Of a stretch of DNA of 64,000 nt, positions 18,597 through 27,517 are shown piece after piece. A program made the position numbers and the translations under genes. Source of the DNA: Adlercreutzia equolifaciens DSM 19450 (lineage in GTDB: Bacteria; Actinomycetota; Coriobacteriia; Coriobacteriales; Eggerthellaceae); contig NC_022567.1 in NCBI RefSeq assembly GCF_000478885.1, positions 992,001-1,056,000 on the forward strand, read 5' to 3'. The number at the start of each line of letters is the position of its first letter. Within the stretch, counting starts at the first letter, position 1. The notes beneath the pieces are model-generated. The model ran no database searches. It worked only from the letters and a program-made list of their open reading frames with translations, and was not told the DNA's origin.

Positions 18597-19649
18597 ATGG
18601 CGGGTTTCAATGACAGGCGTCCGAATCGGGACGAGCAGCGGGAGGAGCGGCGGCGCGAGGCGGCGCGGCACACGGGCCTCATGAAGGCCGCCTTCGGGCG
18701 TGAGACCGACGAGGCCATTGAGAACGCGCGCATCTATGAGGAAGGGGAGGGGCGCTCGCTTCTGTGGGGCGCCGAGGCCGCTGCGGCCGCCGAGGCGGCG
18801 AAGCGCGCAGCGGAGATGGCCGAGGCGGATGCCGAGGGGGCGCAAGCGGGCAATGAGGAGGCCCGCGAGGCCGCCGAGATTGCCGAGGGAGCCGCCGAGG
18901 AAGCAGCTGAATCCGACGCAGTTGCACCGACCGCCACGGAGACGACGGTCAAGGTCGTGACCTCCTTCGCTCCCGAGGCGCTCTACCGCGATGCCACGGG
19001 CAAGACGATGATCGTGGATCCCGGCGCCTTCACCCGCCCCGGCGGCGCCTACGAGGACGGCGCCTTCGGCCCGGAGCAGATCCTGTGCTCCGAGAGCAAC
19101 CTGTACCCGATCCTTGTAGCCCACAAGCGCGATTTCTACGACAAGAACCGTGACTACCGCCGAGGCTCGCTGTTCACCGACCGGGCTCTGTACGTGCCCG
19201 AGGTGCTGTTCTCCCGCGGGGGCGATGTGCGCCGCGCCGACGTGCTGGTCATCGCCGAGCCCATCCGTGCCTTCGCCCTGGAGAACCACCGTTCCGAACG
19301 CGAGTGCGACAAGGCGCTCGCCGACCGCATCGAGGCCATCTTCCGCATCGCCGCCGCCAACGGCACTGAGACGCTCATCATGGGCGCCTTCGGCTGCGGT
19401 CGCAACGGCTACCCTGTCGAGCAGGTGATCGAGCTCATCCAGAACTGGATCGCGGAACACCCCGGCGCCGTGCCGAACGTGGTGTTCGCCGTGCCGCGCA
19501 TGCACGCCGATGCCTTCCGCGAGGCCTTCGGCGCCCCGGAGCCCGAGCGCCCCGCGCCGGTCGTTGTCGCCGAGGACGAGAACGACCGCGAAGGCGATGA
19601 CGAGGACTGGCGCAACGTGGAACTGCCCGAGGGCGTCACGCTGCGCTAA
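18597..19649 (+). CDS. PARG/macro-like protein (TIGR02452 type) with Ala/Glu-rich insertion
   Basis: Bacterial PARG-like family expected to act on ADP-ribose-derived substrates. The N-terminal helical lead (RREAARHTGLMKAAF), the ribose-binding loop (TRPGGAYEDGAFGPEQILC) and the C-terminal GAFGCGRNGYP motif fit the family. The loop reads PGGAY rather than the usual PGGG, so activity is not certain. Residues about 60-118 are an Ala/Glu-rich, coiled-coil-like insertion between the lead helix and the first strand (VKVVTSF). ATG at 18597 follows GGAAGGAG. 350 residues. Confidence 0.8.
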   Translation: MAGFNDRRPNRDEQREERRREAARHTGLMKAAFGRETDEAIENARIYEEGEGRSLLWGAEAAAAAEAAKRAAEMAEADAEGAQAGNEEAREAAEIAEGAAEEAAESDAVAPTATETTVKVVTSFAPEALYRDATGKTMIVDPGAFTRPGGAYEDGAFGPEQILCSESNLYPILVAHKRDFYDKNRDYRRGSLFTDRALYVPEVLFSRGGDVRRADVLVIAEPIRAFALENHRSERECDKALADRIEAIFRIAAANGTETLIMGAFGCGRNGYPVEQVIELIQNWIAEHPGAVPNVVFAVPRMHADAFREAFGAPEPERPAPVVVAEDENDREGDDEDWRNVELPEGVTLR

Positions 19650-19743
19650 GGATGGCTGCTCCTTGAGGGGCAGAGCATAGAAGAGAACGAATCGGGCGGT
19701 GTGTGGCTTCGGCGCGTCGCCCGATATAGTACAGAAGGCGAGT

Positions 19744-20463
19744 ATGGAAGTAACGAAAGTCGCAGAGATCGAGGAAAAGAGCGTGGAAACGGCGGTGGAT
19801 TTCGAAAGCGTCGTCGCCGAGGACACCGAGGACGTGGGGCCGGGACAGCACCTGTTCGGAGAGCCGCTGGAGATGTATCTTCTGCGCGAGCCAAAGCTGG
19901 CCGTGGCCTTTTCGGGCGGCTGCGACTCGGCGCTGCTTCTGGCGGCGGCGAAGCTGGCGGGGTGCGAGGTGCGCGCCTATCTGGTGAAGACCGCCTTCCA
20001 GCCCGATTTCGAGCTTGATGACGCCCGTGCTGTGGCGGCGGCGCTGGATGTGCCCCTCACGGTAGTGGAAGCGGACGTGCTGGCTCAGGAGGCTATCTGC
20101 GCGAATCCCGCCGACCGCTGCTACCGCTGCAAGCGCTTCATCTTCGGGGAAGTGCGCCGGGCCGCGGCAGCTGACGGGTTCACGGTGATCGTCGACGGCA
20201 CCAACGCCACCGACGACCCCGAGCGGCGCCCCGGTTTCAAGGCGCTGGCCGAGGCCGGGGTGGTGTCGCCCTTGCGCCGCGCCGGCATGACCAAGGCCAA
20301 CGTGCGCCACGTGCTCGCCAGCTTGGAAGAGCGTTTCGGCCTGCCGTCCGGCGCGCTCATGTCCGCCAAGCCGAGCTTCCCCTGCCTGGCCGTCTACGTG
20401 CCCCAAGGCGAGTCGATCACTGAAGCGTCTTTGCGGGAGGCCGCCCGAATGCGCGGACTGTGA
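19744..20463 (+). CDS. LarE-like PP-loop sulfur transferase, short form
   Basis: LarE makes the sulfur ligand of the nickel-pincer cofactor by ATP-driven sacrifice of a cysteine. The PP-loop is SGGCDSALLL (most have SGGVDS), and CYRCKRFIFGE and KPSFPCLAVYVP fit the family. 239 residues with about 35 extra at the N-terminus; the usual C-terminal 70-80 residues after ITEASLREAA are missing and not found downstream in any frame. No larA, larB or larC is nearby. It may therefore be a truncated or repurposed paralogue. ATG at 19744 preceded by a TATAGT box (19725-19730). Confidence 0.7.
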   Translation: MEVTKVAEIEEKSVETAVDFESVVAEDTEDVGPGQHLFGEPLEMYLLREPKLAVAFSGGCDSALLLAAAKLAGCEVRAYLVKTAFQPDFELDDARAVAAALDVPLTVVEADVLAQEAICANPADRCYRCKRFIFGEVRRAAAADGFTVIVDGTNATDDPERRPGFKALAEAGVVSPLRRAGMTKANVRHVLASLEERFGLPSGALMSAKPSFPCLAVYVPQGESITEASLREAARMRGL

Positions 20464-20503
20464 GTCGCCCGCTCTGTTAAATCTTCGCGCTCGGTGGGCG
20501 CGG

Positions 20504-20526
20504 GGCGCGCTGGTGGCGCGCCTTTT
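20504..20526 (+). terminator. Hairpin terminator before gatC
   Basis: GGCGCGC/GCGCGCC stem with a TGGTG loop and TTTT tail. Confidence 0.65.
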
Positions 20527-20608
20527 GCTATCATGGAGCGGTTGACTTAACGAACCGGGGAGTGCCGATCGCCACGGCGCGGCCGCTCCCAGAGAAGGAG
20601 CGCGATTC

Positions 20609-20920
20609 ATGACGCAGCATCTTTCCGAGGCTGATGTGCGGGGCATCGCGGAATACACCCGCATTGGCCTTGACGCGGAGGAGGTCGTCGCCATGACGGC
20701 CGACCTGAACGCCATCATCGACAGCCTGGCGCCTATCACCGAGTTCGACCTCGACGGGGTCGAGCCGACGTTCCATCCCATCGGCGACTTGTCCAACGTC
20801 ATGCGCGATGACGAGGTGTGCGGGAGCTTCACCCAGGAAGTGGCGCTGGAAAACGCGCCCAAGCAGGAAGATGGCAGCTTCCTCATCCCGTCCATCTTGG
20901 GGGAAGGGGGCGATCGCTAA
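20609..20920 (+). CDS. gatC: Asp-tRNA(Asn)/Glu-tRNA(Gln) amidotransferase subunit C
   Basis: Small scaffold subunit of the amidotransferase. The family start (LSEADVRGIAEYTRIGLDAE) and the segment DLDGVEPTFHP are clear. 103 residues. AGAAGGAG precedes the ATG, and a TATCAT box lies at 20529-20534 after the terminator. TAA overlaps the gatA ATG. GatCAB implies indirect Gln- and/or Asn-tRNA synthesis. Confidence 0.94.
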   Translation: MTQHLSEADVRGIAEYTRIGLDAEEVVAMTADLNAIIDSLAPITEFDLDGVEPTFHPIGDLSNVMRDDEVCGSFTQEVALENAPKQEDGSFLIPSILGEGGDR

Positions 20921-22413
20921 TGGCGCGCACCTTCGGAGAAATGGGCATTCGCGAGATTCAAACCGGTCTCGCCGCCAAGGAGTTCTCGGCCGCCGAGGTG
21001 GCCCGCGGCACCTTCGAGCGCATCGGCGAGGCCGACGGGGCGGTGCATGCCTTCCTGGAAACCACCGAGGAACTCGCGCTCGACGCGGCGGCTCGCATCG
21101 ACGCGGCCGTCGCTGAGGGGCGCCTCGCCGAGATGGGCCCGCTCGCGGGCGTTCCCGTGGGCTACAAGGACAACCTGAACCTCACGGGCACGCACACGAC
21201 GTGCTCCTCGAACATGCTGCGCGACTACGTGTCCCCCTACACGGCGACCTGCGTGGAAAAGACGCTGCGCGCCGGCGCTCTTCCCATCGGCAAGCTGAAC
21301 ATGGACGAGTTCGCCTTCGGCGGCTCCACCGAGACCTCCGCCTTCGGCCCCACCTTCAACCCGTGGGATGTCGAGCGCGTGCCCGGCGGCAGCTCGGGCG
21401 GAAGCGCCGCGGCCGTGGCGGCGGGCTTTGTGCCGGTGTCGCTCGGGTCGGATACGGGCGGCTCCATCCGCCAACCGGGCTCGTTCTGCGGTCTGGTGGC
21501 CGTGAAGCCCACCTACGGCGTGGTGTCGCGCTACGGTGTGGTGGCCTTCGGCAGCTCGCTCGACCAGGTGGGCCCCTTCGCCCGTTCGGTGGAGGATGCG
21601 GCGCTCGCGCTGAACGCGCTTTCCGGCCGCGACGAGCTGGACTGCACGAGCCAGCCGTGCGACGTGGACTTCACGGCCAACCTCGCTGAGGGCGCGCGCG
21701 GCATGAAGATCGGCATCGTTCCCGCGTTCATGGAGGCGGCCGGTCTTGCGCCCGAGGTGCGGGCGAAGGTGGAAGAGGCCGCGGCTGTTCTTCAGGATAT
21801 GGGCGCGGAACTGGTGGAAGTGGAGCTTCCGCACGCCCAGGCCGCCATGAGCGCCTACTACGTGCTCGGCCCCTGCGAGGCCTTCAGCAACCTGGCCCGC
21901 TTCGACTCGGTGCGCTACGGCTACTGCGACCCGGGCCACAAGGATCTGGCTAGCCAGTACGAGGCGAGCCGCGCGAAGGGCTTCGGCCCCGAGGCGCGCC
22001 GCCGCATCATGCTCGGTAGCTACCTTCTGTCCGCCGGCGTCTACGACAAGTACTACTATCCGGCTCAGCAGGTGCGCACCCTCATCACGCGTGACTATGC
22101 GGCGGCCTTCGAGAAGGTGGATGTCATCCTCTCGCCGGTGGCGCCGACCACGGCGTTCAAGATCGGCGAGATCTGCGATCCCACCGAGATGTACCTCGCG
22201 GACATGTTCACCATCTCCATCAACATCGCCGGCAACGGCGGCCTGTCGTTCCCGGTCGGCCTCGGCGCCGACACGGGCCTTCCGGTGGGCGTGCAGATCA
22301 TCGCGCCCCCCTTCAAGGACAAGAACATGTTCCGGGCGGCGGCGGCCTTGGAGCAGCACTACGGCCCGGCTCCGGTCGCCCCCGATTTTGCCGACGGAAA
22401 GGTGGGTGCGTAA
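20920..22413 (+). CDS. gatA: Asp-tRNA(Asn)/Glu-tRNA(Gln) amidotransferase subunit A
   Basis: Glutaminase subunit of GatCAB, amidase signature family. The Lys of the triad is in PVGYKDNLN, the cis-Ser in GGSSGGSAAAVA and the nucleophile Ser in DTGGSIRQP. 497 residues. The ATG at 20920 overlaps the gatC stop by one base; the frame extending into gatC is rejected. Confidence 0.97.
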   Translation: MARTFGEMGIREIQTGLAAKEFSAAEVARGTFERIGEADGAVHAFLETTEELALDAAARIDAAVAEGRLAEMGPLAGVPVGYKDNLNLTGTHTTCSSNMLRDYVSPYTATCVEKTLRAGALPIGKLNMDEFAFGGSTETSAFGPTFNPWDVERVPGGSSGGSAAAVAAGFVPVSLGSDTGGSIRQPGSFCGLVAVKPTYGVVSRYGVVAFGSSLDQVGPFARSVEDAALALNALSGRDELDCTSQPCDVDFTANLAEGARGMKIGIVPAFMEAAGLAPEVRAKVEEAAAVLQDMGAELVEVELPHAQAAMSAYYVLGPCEAFSNLARFDSVRYGYCDPGHKDLASQYEASRAKGFGPEARRRIMLGSYLLSAGVYDKYYYPAQQVRTLITRDYAAAFEKVDVILSPVAPTTAFKIGEICDPTEMYLADMFTISINIAGNGGLSFPVGLGADTGLPVGVQIIAPPFKDKNMFRAAAALEQHYGPAPVAPDFADGKVGA

Positions 22414-23997
22414 ATGAAGACGCTCGAAGAGGTGTTCGAGACCTGGGAGGCCGTCATCGGCCTGGAGATTCACGCGGAGCTGACCACGCTGGAGACGAAG
22501 ATGTTCTGCGGCTGCAAGCTGGAGTTCGGCGCCGCTCCCAACACCCATACCTGCCCGGTGTGCCTGGGGCTTCCCGGCGCGCTGCCGGTGCCCAACCGCG
22601 CCGCCATCGAGTCCATCGTGCTGGCGGGCCTTGCCACTAACTGCGACATCGAGAAGCACTCGATGTTCTACCGCAAGAACTACATGTACCCCGACATGGC
22701 CAAGAACTTCCAGACCACCCAGGGCCCCATCGCGTTCTGCATGCGGGGCCACCTCGACCTGGACGTGGACGGTCGGGGCGCGACCGAGCGCTACCGCCTG
22801 GACGCGCTCGCCCCCGGCGAGACGGAGGGCAACATCACGCGCACCGAGGACGGCTACGTGGCGCATGTGGGCATCACGCGCATCCACATGGAAGAGGACG
22901 CCGGCAAGATGGTGCACCTCGGCGGCGGTGAGGGTCGCATCGCCGGGGCCACGCAATCGCTCGTGGACTACAATCGCGCCGGCACGCCCTTGATCGAGCT
23001 GGTGACCGAGCCCGATCTGCGCACGCCCGAGGAGGCGCGCCTGTTCATGCAGAAGCTGCGCCAGATCTATCTGGCCTTAGGGATCTCCGACTGCTCCATG
23101 GAGGAAGGCTCCCTGCGCTGTGACGGCAACGTGTCGCTGCGCCGCCGCGGCACCACCGCGTTCGGCACCAAGACCGAGCTGAAGAACATGAACTCGTTCA
23201 AGAACCTGCACGACGGGCTGGCCTACGAGATCTGCCGTCAGGCCGAGGTGCTCGAGGAGGGCGGCGTCATCTACCAGGAGACGCGCCACTGGGATCCGTC
23301 CGCCAAGCGCACCATCGTCATGCGCGTGAAGGAGACGGCCGACGACTACCGGCTGTTCCCCGAGCCGGATTTGGCGCCCTACGACTTGTCCGACGAGTTC
23401 ATCGAAGGCGTGCGGGCGAAGCTGCCCGAGCTGCCCGACCAGAAGGCCGCGCGATTCGCCGCCGACTTCGGGCTCACCTCCTACGATGCGCGCCATCTGG
23501 TGGACCACCGCGCCACGGCCGACTTCTTCGACGAGTGCATGGCGCTCGCGAAAGCCGAGGCGGACGGCAGCAAGTTCGCCAAACCGCTCGCGAACCTCAT
23601 CATCAACGACGTGGCCGCGTGGCTGAACGCCCACGAGGGCACGCTGCTCGCCGACACGCCGCTGACGGCGGCCCGGGCGCTTTCGCTTGTGAAGATGCTT
23701 GCGGATGACACTATCTCCTCGAAGCAGGCCAAGGAGGTGTTCGCGGCCATCATGGACGAGGACGCCGACCCCGAGGCCATCGTGGAGGCCCGCGGCATGA
23801 AGCAGGTGTCGGACACCGGCGCCATCGAGGCCGTGGTGGACGAGGTCATCGCCGCCAACCCCGACGAGGTGGCCCGCTACCGCGACGGCAACACCAAGGT
23901 CATCGGCTTTTTCGTCGGCCAGTGCATGAAGGCCATGCGCGGCCAGGGCAATCCCAAGATCATCAACGAGCTTTTGGCGAAGAAGCTCGCCGAGTAG
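22414..23997 (+). CDS. gatB: Asp-tRNA(Asn)/Glu-tRNA(Gln) amidotransferase subunit B
   Basis: tRNA-binding kinase subunit. The N-terminal motif VIGLEIHAEL and the zinc-ligand pattern MFCGCKLEFG...CPVCLG are present, with a C-terminal YqeY-like tail. 527 residues, slightly longer than average. It begins directly after the gatA stop; GGAAAGGTGGG is eight bases before its ATG. Confidence 0.96.
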   Translation: MKTLEEVFETWEAVIGLEIHAELTTLETKMFCGCKLEFGAAPNTHTCPVCLGLPGALPVPNRAAIESIVLAGLATNCDIEKHSMFYRKNYMYPDMAKNFQTTQGPIAFCMRGHLDLDVDGRGATERYRLDALAPGETEGNITRTEDGYVAHVGITRIHMEEDAGKMVHLGGGEGRIAGATQSLVDYNRAGTPLIELVTEPDLRTPEEARLFMQKLRQIYLALGISDCSMEEGSLRCDGNVSLRRRGTTAFGTKTELKNMNSFKNLHDGLAYEICRQAEVLEEGGVIYQETRHWDPSAKRTIVMRVKETADDYRLFPEPDLAPYDLSDEFIEGVRAKLPELPDQKAARFAADFGLTSYDARHLVDHRATADFFDECMALAKAEADGSKFAKPLANLIINDVAAWLNAHEGTLLADTPLTAARALSLVKMLADDTISSKQAKEVFAAIMDEDADPEAIVEARGMKQVSDTGAIEAVVDEVIAANPDEVARYRDGNTKVIGFFVGQCMKAMRGQGNPKIINELLAKKLAE

Positions 23998-24005
23998 GAG
24001 CAACC

Positions 24006-24317
24006 ATGGGCATCTTCAAAGACGAGAACGGCAACAGCTACGGCGACTGGACGCACCGCGGCCAGGGGCGCACGCGCGAGAACGCCAACGACATCGTGGG
24101 GACGGGAGACGAGAAGAAGTGGTACGACCAGACCTTCTGGATCATCTTCTTCCTCGTGGTGCTGTGGCCCGTGGGGCTCGTGCTCATGTGGCGCGGCGCC
24201 TGCACGTGGCACGTGGCGGTGAAGATCGTCGTGACCATCGTGCTGGTGGGCGTGGTGGCGCTGTCCTACCAGATGTCCCAGGCCGTGATGGCTGCTCAAG
24301 GGACGATGGGGATATAG
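24006..24317 (+). CDS. Small membrane protein, unknown
   Basis: 103 residues: a soluble N-terminal 40 residues rich in Gly/Asn/Asp, then two hydrophobic segments (FWIIFFLVVLWPVGLVLMW and AVKIVVTIVLVGVVALSY). The WP-G-LMW pattern resembles small inner-membrane proteins of unknown role. It starts eight bases after gatB with GGAGCAA upstream and is likely cotranscribed with it. Confidence 0.7.
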   Translation: MGIFKDENGNSYGDWTHRGQGRTRENANDIVGTGDEKKWYDQTFWIIFFLVVLWPVGLVLMWRGACTWHVAVKIVVTIVLVGVVALSYQMSQAVMAAQGTMGI

Positions 24318-24327
24318 CAGGTCGTCC

Positions 24328-24447
24328 GGGCGTGGGTACGGGATTATCCCCCGTGCTCAAGCAATGGCTCGCTCGGCTCCACCGTCCACTGGGCTGTTCC
24401 GTTCGCTGCGCAACCTGCGCGCGGGGGACAATCCCGCACCCACGCCC
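24328..24447. repeat. Long inverted repeat after gatB operon
   Basis: 29-base arms GGGCGTGGGT-N-CGGGATT-N-TCCCCCG-N-GC (24328-24356) and its inverted copy (24419-24447), 26 of 29 identical, around a 62-base loop. The loop, read on the minus strand, contains CGCAGCGAACGGAACAG, similar to the element inside the ferredoxin gene at 27951. It fills the gap between 24317 and the next gene together with the terminator at 24470. Confidence 0.7.
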
Positions 24448-24469
24448 TGCCCAATTATTTTCCCAGATG

Positions 24470-24506
24470 AAAGCCTGCTATCGGGGTCGCCGATGGCGGG
24501 CTTTTC
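24470..24506 (+). terminator. Hairpin terminator
   Basis: AAGCCTGC pairs with GCGGGCTT, with an inner ATCGG/CCGAT stem, followed by TTTTCC. Confidence 0.6.
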
Positions 24507-24658
24507 CTATTCCGTATGCCGTTTCCCCTTGTGCGCGCGGGCGGCTTCGGGCATCATACTGACCCACGAAACCCCGCCGGGCGCTGGTCGCTCGGCGCTA
24601 TCCAGTCGGGCGATCCGCGCCCGACATCCGGAAGACCGAACCCGAACGAGGAGCAGTG

Positions 24659-26002
24659 ATGGCGAAGAAGAACATTCCCTACGACCAGAAGTACTACGAT
24701 CCCGAGATCGAGTGCATGCCGCGCGCCGAACTGGAGGCCATGCAGCTTGAGCGCCTTCAGGAGATGGTTCGCTACGCCTACGACAACACGGTGTACTACA
24801 AGCGCTCCTTCGACGAGGCCGGCGTGAAACCCGAGGACATCAAGACCCTGAAGGATCTGGAGAAGTTCCCCTTCATCGACAAGAAGACCGAGCGCGAGAC
24901 CCAGCACGTGGGCAGCTTCTTCGGCGAGATGTGCTCGGTGCCCGAGGAGGACGTCATCTTCATGGCCACCTCGTCCGGCTCCACGGGCGTGCCCACGGTG
25001 AGCCCCTTTACCCAGGAGGACTTCGATCTGTGGCAAGACACCGAGGCGCGGCTGTTCTGGCAGGCCGGCATGCGCCCGACCGACCGCTACGTGCACGGCC
25101 TGAACTTCGCCCTGTACGTGGGTGGCCCGGACGTCATCGGCGCCCAGCGCTTGGGCGCGCTCGCCATCTGGGTGGGCGCGGTGCCGAGCGACCGCCTCAT
25201 CTTCGTGCTGCAGCAGTACCAGCCCACCATCATCTGGACGAGCCCGTCCTACGCCTGGACGCTCGGCGAGAAGATCAAGGAGAAGGGCCTCGACCCGCGC
25301 ACCGACTTCTCCATCCACACCATCATCGTGGCCGGCGAGCCGGGCGGCTCCATCCAGAGCACCCGCGAGGCCATCGAGGACTTGTGGGACGCGAAGGTGG
25401 TCGACTTCTTCGGGCTCTCCGACATCTACGGCGCCTGCGCGGCCATGTGCGAGGCGAAGGATGGCCTGCACATCGTGGAGGACCAGATCCTCGTGGAAAC
25501 GGTGGACCCGGTCACCGGCGAGGTGCTCGAGCCGGGCAGCGTGGGCGAGCTGGTGTACACCACGCTCATGAAGAAGGCTCGTCCCATGATCCGCTTCCGC
25601 ACCGGAGATATCGGCTACTTCTCCACCGAGAAGTGCGAGTGCGGGCGCACCTTGGGCCGCATCCACATCACCGGCCGCAAGGACGAGATGTTCATCGTGG
25701 GCGCCGTGAACGTGTTCCCCTCCGATGTGGAGTACGTGGTGCGCGCCGAGAAGGGCCTCACCGGCGAGTACCTCATCCGCGTGTACGACGAGAACTTCTC
25801 CACCCGTTACGAGGTGTCCGTGGAGCGCGCCCAGGGCTCCGATGAGCCCTTCGACGCCGTGGCTGCCCGCGTGACGGCCGCGTTGAAGGCCCACACCGGC
25901 GTGAAGCCGGCCCGCGTCATCGTCTACGACGCCGGCAAGCTCGGCACGTCTTCCGAGCACAAGGCGAGCCGCTTCATCGACGAGCGCGGCAGCGCGAAGT
26001 AG
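24659..26002 (+). CDS. Phenylacetate-CoA ligase-like adenylate-forming enzyme
   Basis: AMP-forming acyl-CoA ligase of the PaaK type. P-loop-like ATSSGSTGVPT, the acyl-adenylate core FFGLSDIYGA and the hinge motif (IRFRTGDIGY ... GRIHITGRKDEM) are present. 447 residues. ATG at 24659 is used; the preceding in-frame GTG at 24656 is equally close to the AACGAGGAG site. Next to a 2-oxoacid oxidoreductase, it could activate aryl or other acids formed from amino acids. PaaK-like proteins beside such enzymes are common in anaerobes; the substrate here is not known. Confidence 0.85.
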   Translation: MAKKNIPYDQKYYDPEIECMPRAELEAMQLERLQEMVRYAYDNTVYYKRSFDEAGVKPEDIKTLKDLEKFPFIDKKTERETQHVGSFFGEMCSVPEEDVIFMATSSGSTGVPTVSPFTQEDFDLWQDTEARLFWQAGMRPTDRYVHGLNFALYVGGPDVIGAQRLGALAIWVGAVPSDRLIFVLQQYQPTIIWTSPSYAWTLGEKIKEKGLDPRTDFSIHTIIVAGEPGGSIQSTREAIEDLWDAKVVDFFGLSDIYGACAAMCEAKDGLHIVEDQILVETVDPVTGEVLEPGSVGELVYTTLMKKARPMIRFRTGDIGYFSTEKCECGRTLGRIHITGRKDEMFIVGAVNVFPSDVEYVVRAEKGLTGEYLIRVYDENFSTRYEVSVERAQGSDEPFDAVAARVTAALKAHTGVKPARVIVYDAGKLGTSSEHKASRFIDERGSAK

Positions 26003-26098
26003 GCAACGAACGCGCAAACCGATGGCCGGGCGGGACGCTTTGTTCGGCCATCGGGTATCATTTCATTTGAAGAGATCCCACCGAAGAAGGGAACCTAC

Positions 26099-26755
26099 AT
26101 GACCTCTTACGACTTCGCCATTTCCGGGCAGCACTACCTGTTCGACGTGCAGTCCTTCGCCCACACCATCCTGGCGGCCGGCGGCGACGCCTTCTCCTAC
26201 GCGCTTTTAGACCGCACGACCCAGGGCGTCATCGACGACGTGGCCTCCGGGGCCGCCGAGCTGGGCGTCATCATGCAGACCTCCGAGACGGAAAGCGCCC
26301 TGAACGAGGCGCTGGCCGAGGCGGGGCTCGCCTTCCACGAGCTGGCCGTCTCCGCGCCGCTCGTGGCCCTGCCGTCAAGCCACCCCTTCGTGAACGCGAA
26401 GAGCCTCACCTTGGAGCAGCTGGCCGACTTCCCCTACGTGTACTTCGACCAGGGCGAGGACGCGCCCATTGCCTTCTACGAGGAGGCGCTCTCGCAGGTG
26501 CCGCGTGCCAAGAAGGTGGCCTGCACTGACCGCGCGTCGCTCACCGAGCTCATCATGGCCATCAACGGCTACACGGTGACGAGCGGTATCCTCGTGGGCA
26601 TCACCGACGGCAGCGCGCTCACCACCATCCCGCTTGAGACCGACCTCAAGCTGCATCTGGGTTACGTGACCGCCGACAACCGCGAGCTCTCCGTCATGGG
26701 CGAGCGCTTCGTAAGCCATCTCGCACGCAGCTTGGACTTGTACGCGAACCGATAG
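26099..26755 (+). CDS. LysR-type effector-binding domain protein lacking HTH
   Basis: 218 residues that look like the ligand-binding half of a LysR regulator: the periplasmic-binding-like fold shows in GAAELGVIMQTS, the ALPSSHPF strand and LEQLADFPYVYFDQ. There is no DNA-binding helix-turn-helix at the N-terminus; the protein begins directly with the first strand of the domain. AAGAAGGGAA precedes the ATG and TATCAT lies at 26055-26060. It may titrate a ligand, partner with another regulator, or be a stand-alone binding protein for the metabolic genes on either side. Confidence 0.75.
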   Translation: MTSYDFAISGQHYLFDVQSFAHTILAAGGDAFSYALLDRTTQGVIDDVASGAAELGVIMQTSETESALNEALAEAGLAFHELAVSAPLVALPSSHPFVNAKSLTLEQLADFPYVYFDQGEDAPIAFYEEALSQVPRAKKVACTDRASLTELIMAINGYTVTSGILVGITDGSALTTIPLETDLKLHLGYVTADNRELSVMGERFVSHLARSLDLYANR

Positions 26756-26789
26756 AGAAGAGCGATGCTGCCAGTGAGGCAACGACAGG

Positions 26790-26830
26790 TATAATGAAGG
26801 GACGGGCGAGAGACCCGTCCCTTTCTTTTC
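26790..26830 (+). promoter_or_regulatory. TATAAT box directly followed by hairpin terminator
   Basis: TATAAT at 26790-26795 is followed by AGGGACGGG (26798-26806) and its complement (26814-26822) plus TTCTTTTC. A transcript from this box would start inside the stem, so it may be that the hairpin ends read-through from upstream while a promoter serves the next operon, or that initiation is controlled. Same layout as at 13384. Confidence 0.5.
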
Positions 26831-26845
26831 ACGTAAGGAACCACT

Positions 26846-27517
26846 ATGCTGGAATTCATTTGGCATGCCCGGGGTGGGCAGGGGGCCTTTACGGCGGCCC
26901 GGTGCCTGGGGGCGGCCGCAGCGCTGTCGGCAGGCGCCTATGCGCTGGCGTTCCCCACCTTCGGCCCCGAGCGGCGTGGCGCCCCCATGCGGGCGTTCAC
27001 GAAGATCGACACCGCTCCCATTGGCGACCGCAGCGCCGTGCATCGGGCCGCGTTCGTCATCTATTTGGACGAGACGCTCGTGGAAGACGGCTGGGAGGAC
27101 GAGCTCGCCCCCGGCGGCCTCATGCTGCTGAACACGAAGCGGGCCCTTGACGACCCGCGCATTCTGGGAATCGACGCCGATGGCATTTCCGCTGCCGTGC
27201 TCGGCCGCCCCATTCCCAACACGGTGTTTCTCGGGGCCATTCCCGCGCTCACGGCGGCCGTGACCATCGAGGACATCCATGCCGGCATCTGTGCCACCAT
27301 GCCCGAGAAGCTGCACGCGAAGAACTTACGCATCGCGGATGCCGCCTTCGCCGAGGTGGCCTCCCGCGAGATCGCCGCCACGCGCGACCTGGTGGCCGCC
27401 GAGCAGGCGGCGACGGATGTGACCGCCGTGCTTTCCGAGAAGGACGCCATGTTCTCGCTGGCCGCCGAGATGCTCGTCGAGGGAGAGGGGAGGGATTTCG
27501 ATGTCCGCGATTGCTAG
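26846..27517 (+). CDS. porC: 2-oxoacid:ferredoxin oxidoreductase gamma subunit
   Basis: Gamma subunit of a four-subunit pyruvate/2-oxoacid:acceptor oxidoreductase. The opening FIWHARGGQGAFTAAR is the family glycine-rich loop, then FPTFGPERRGAPMRAF is diagnostic. 223 residues, longer than average by a C-terminal helix. GTAAGGAA precedes its ATG. The next gene starts 17 bases before its stop. Gene order gamma-delta-alpha-beta is as in archaeal and clostridial Por/Vor operons; substrate specificity cannot be called. Confidence 0.88.
   Translation: MLEFIWHARGGQGAFTAARCLGAAAALSAGAYALAFPTFGPERRGAPMRAFTKIDTAPIGDRSAVHRAAFVIYLDETLVEDGWEDELAPGGLMLLNTKRALDDPRILGIDADGISAAVLGRPIPNTVFLGAIPALTAAVTIEDIHAGICATMPEKLHAKNLRIADAAFAEVASREIAATRDLVAAEQAATDVTAVLSEKDAMFSLAAEMLVEGEGRDFDVRDC

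Noticed and set aside
20917..22956. 679-codon antisense frame over gatA/gatB
   Set aside because: Shadow; no known domain and it spans two real genes.
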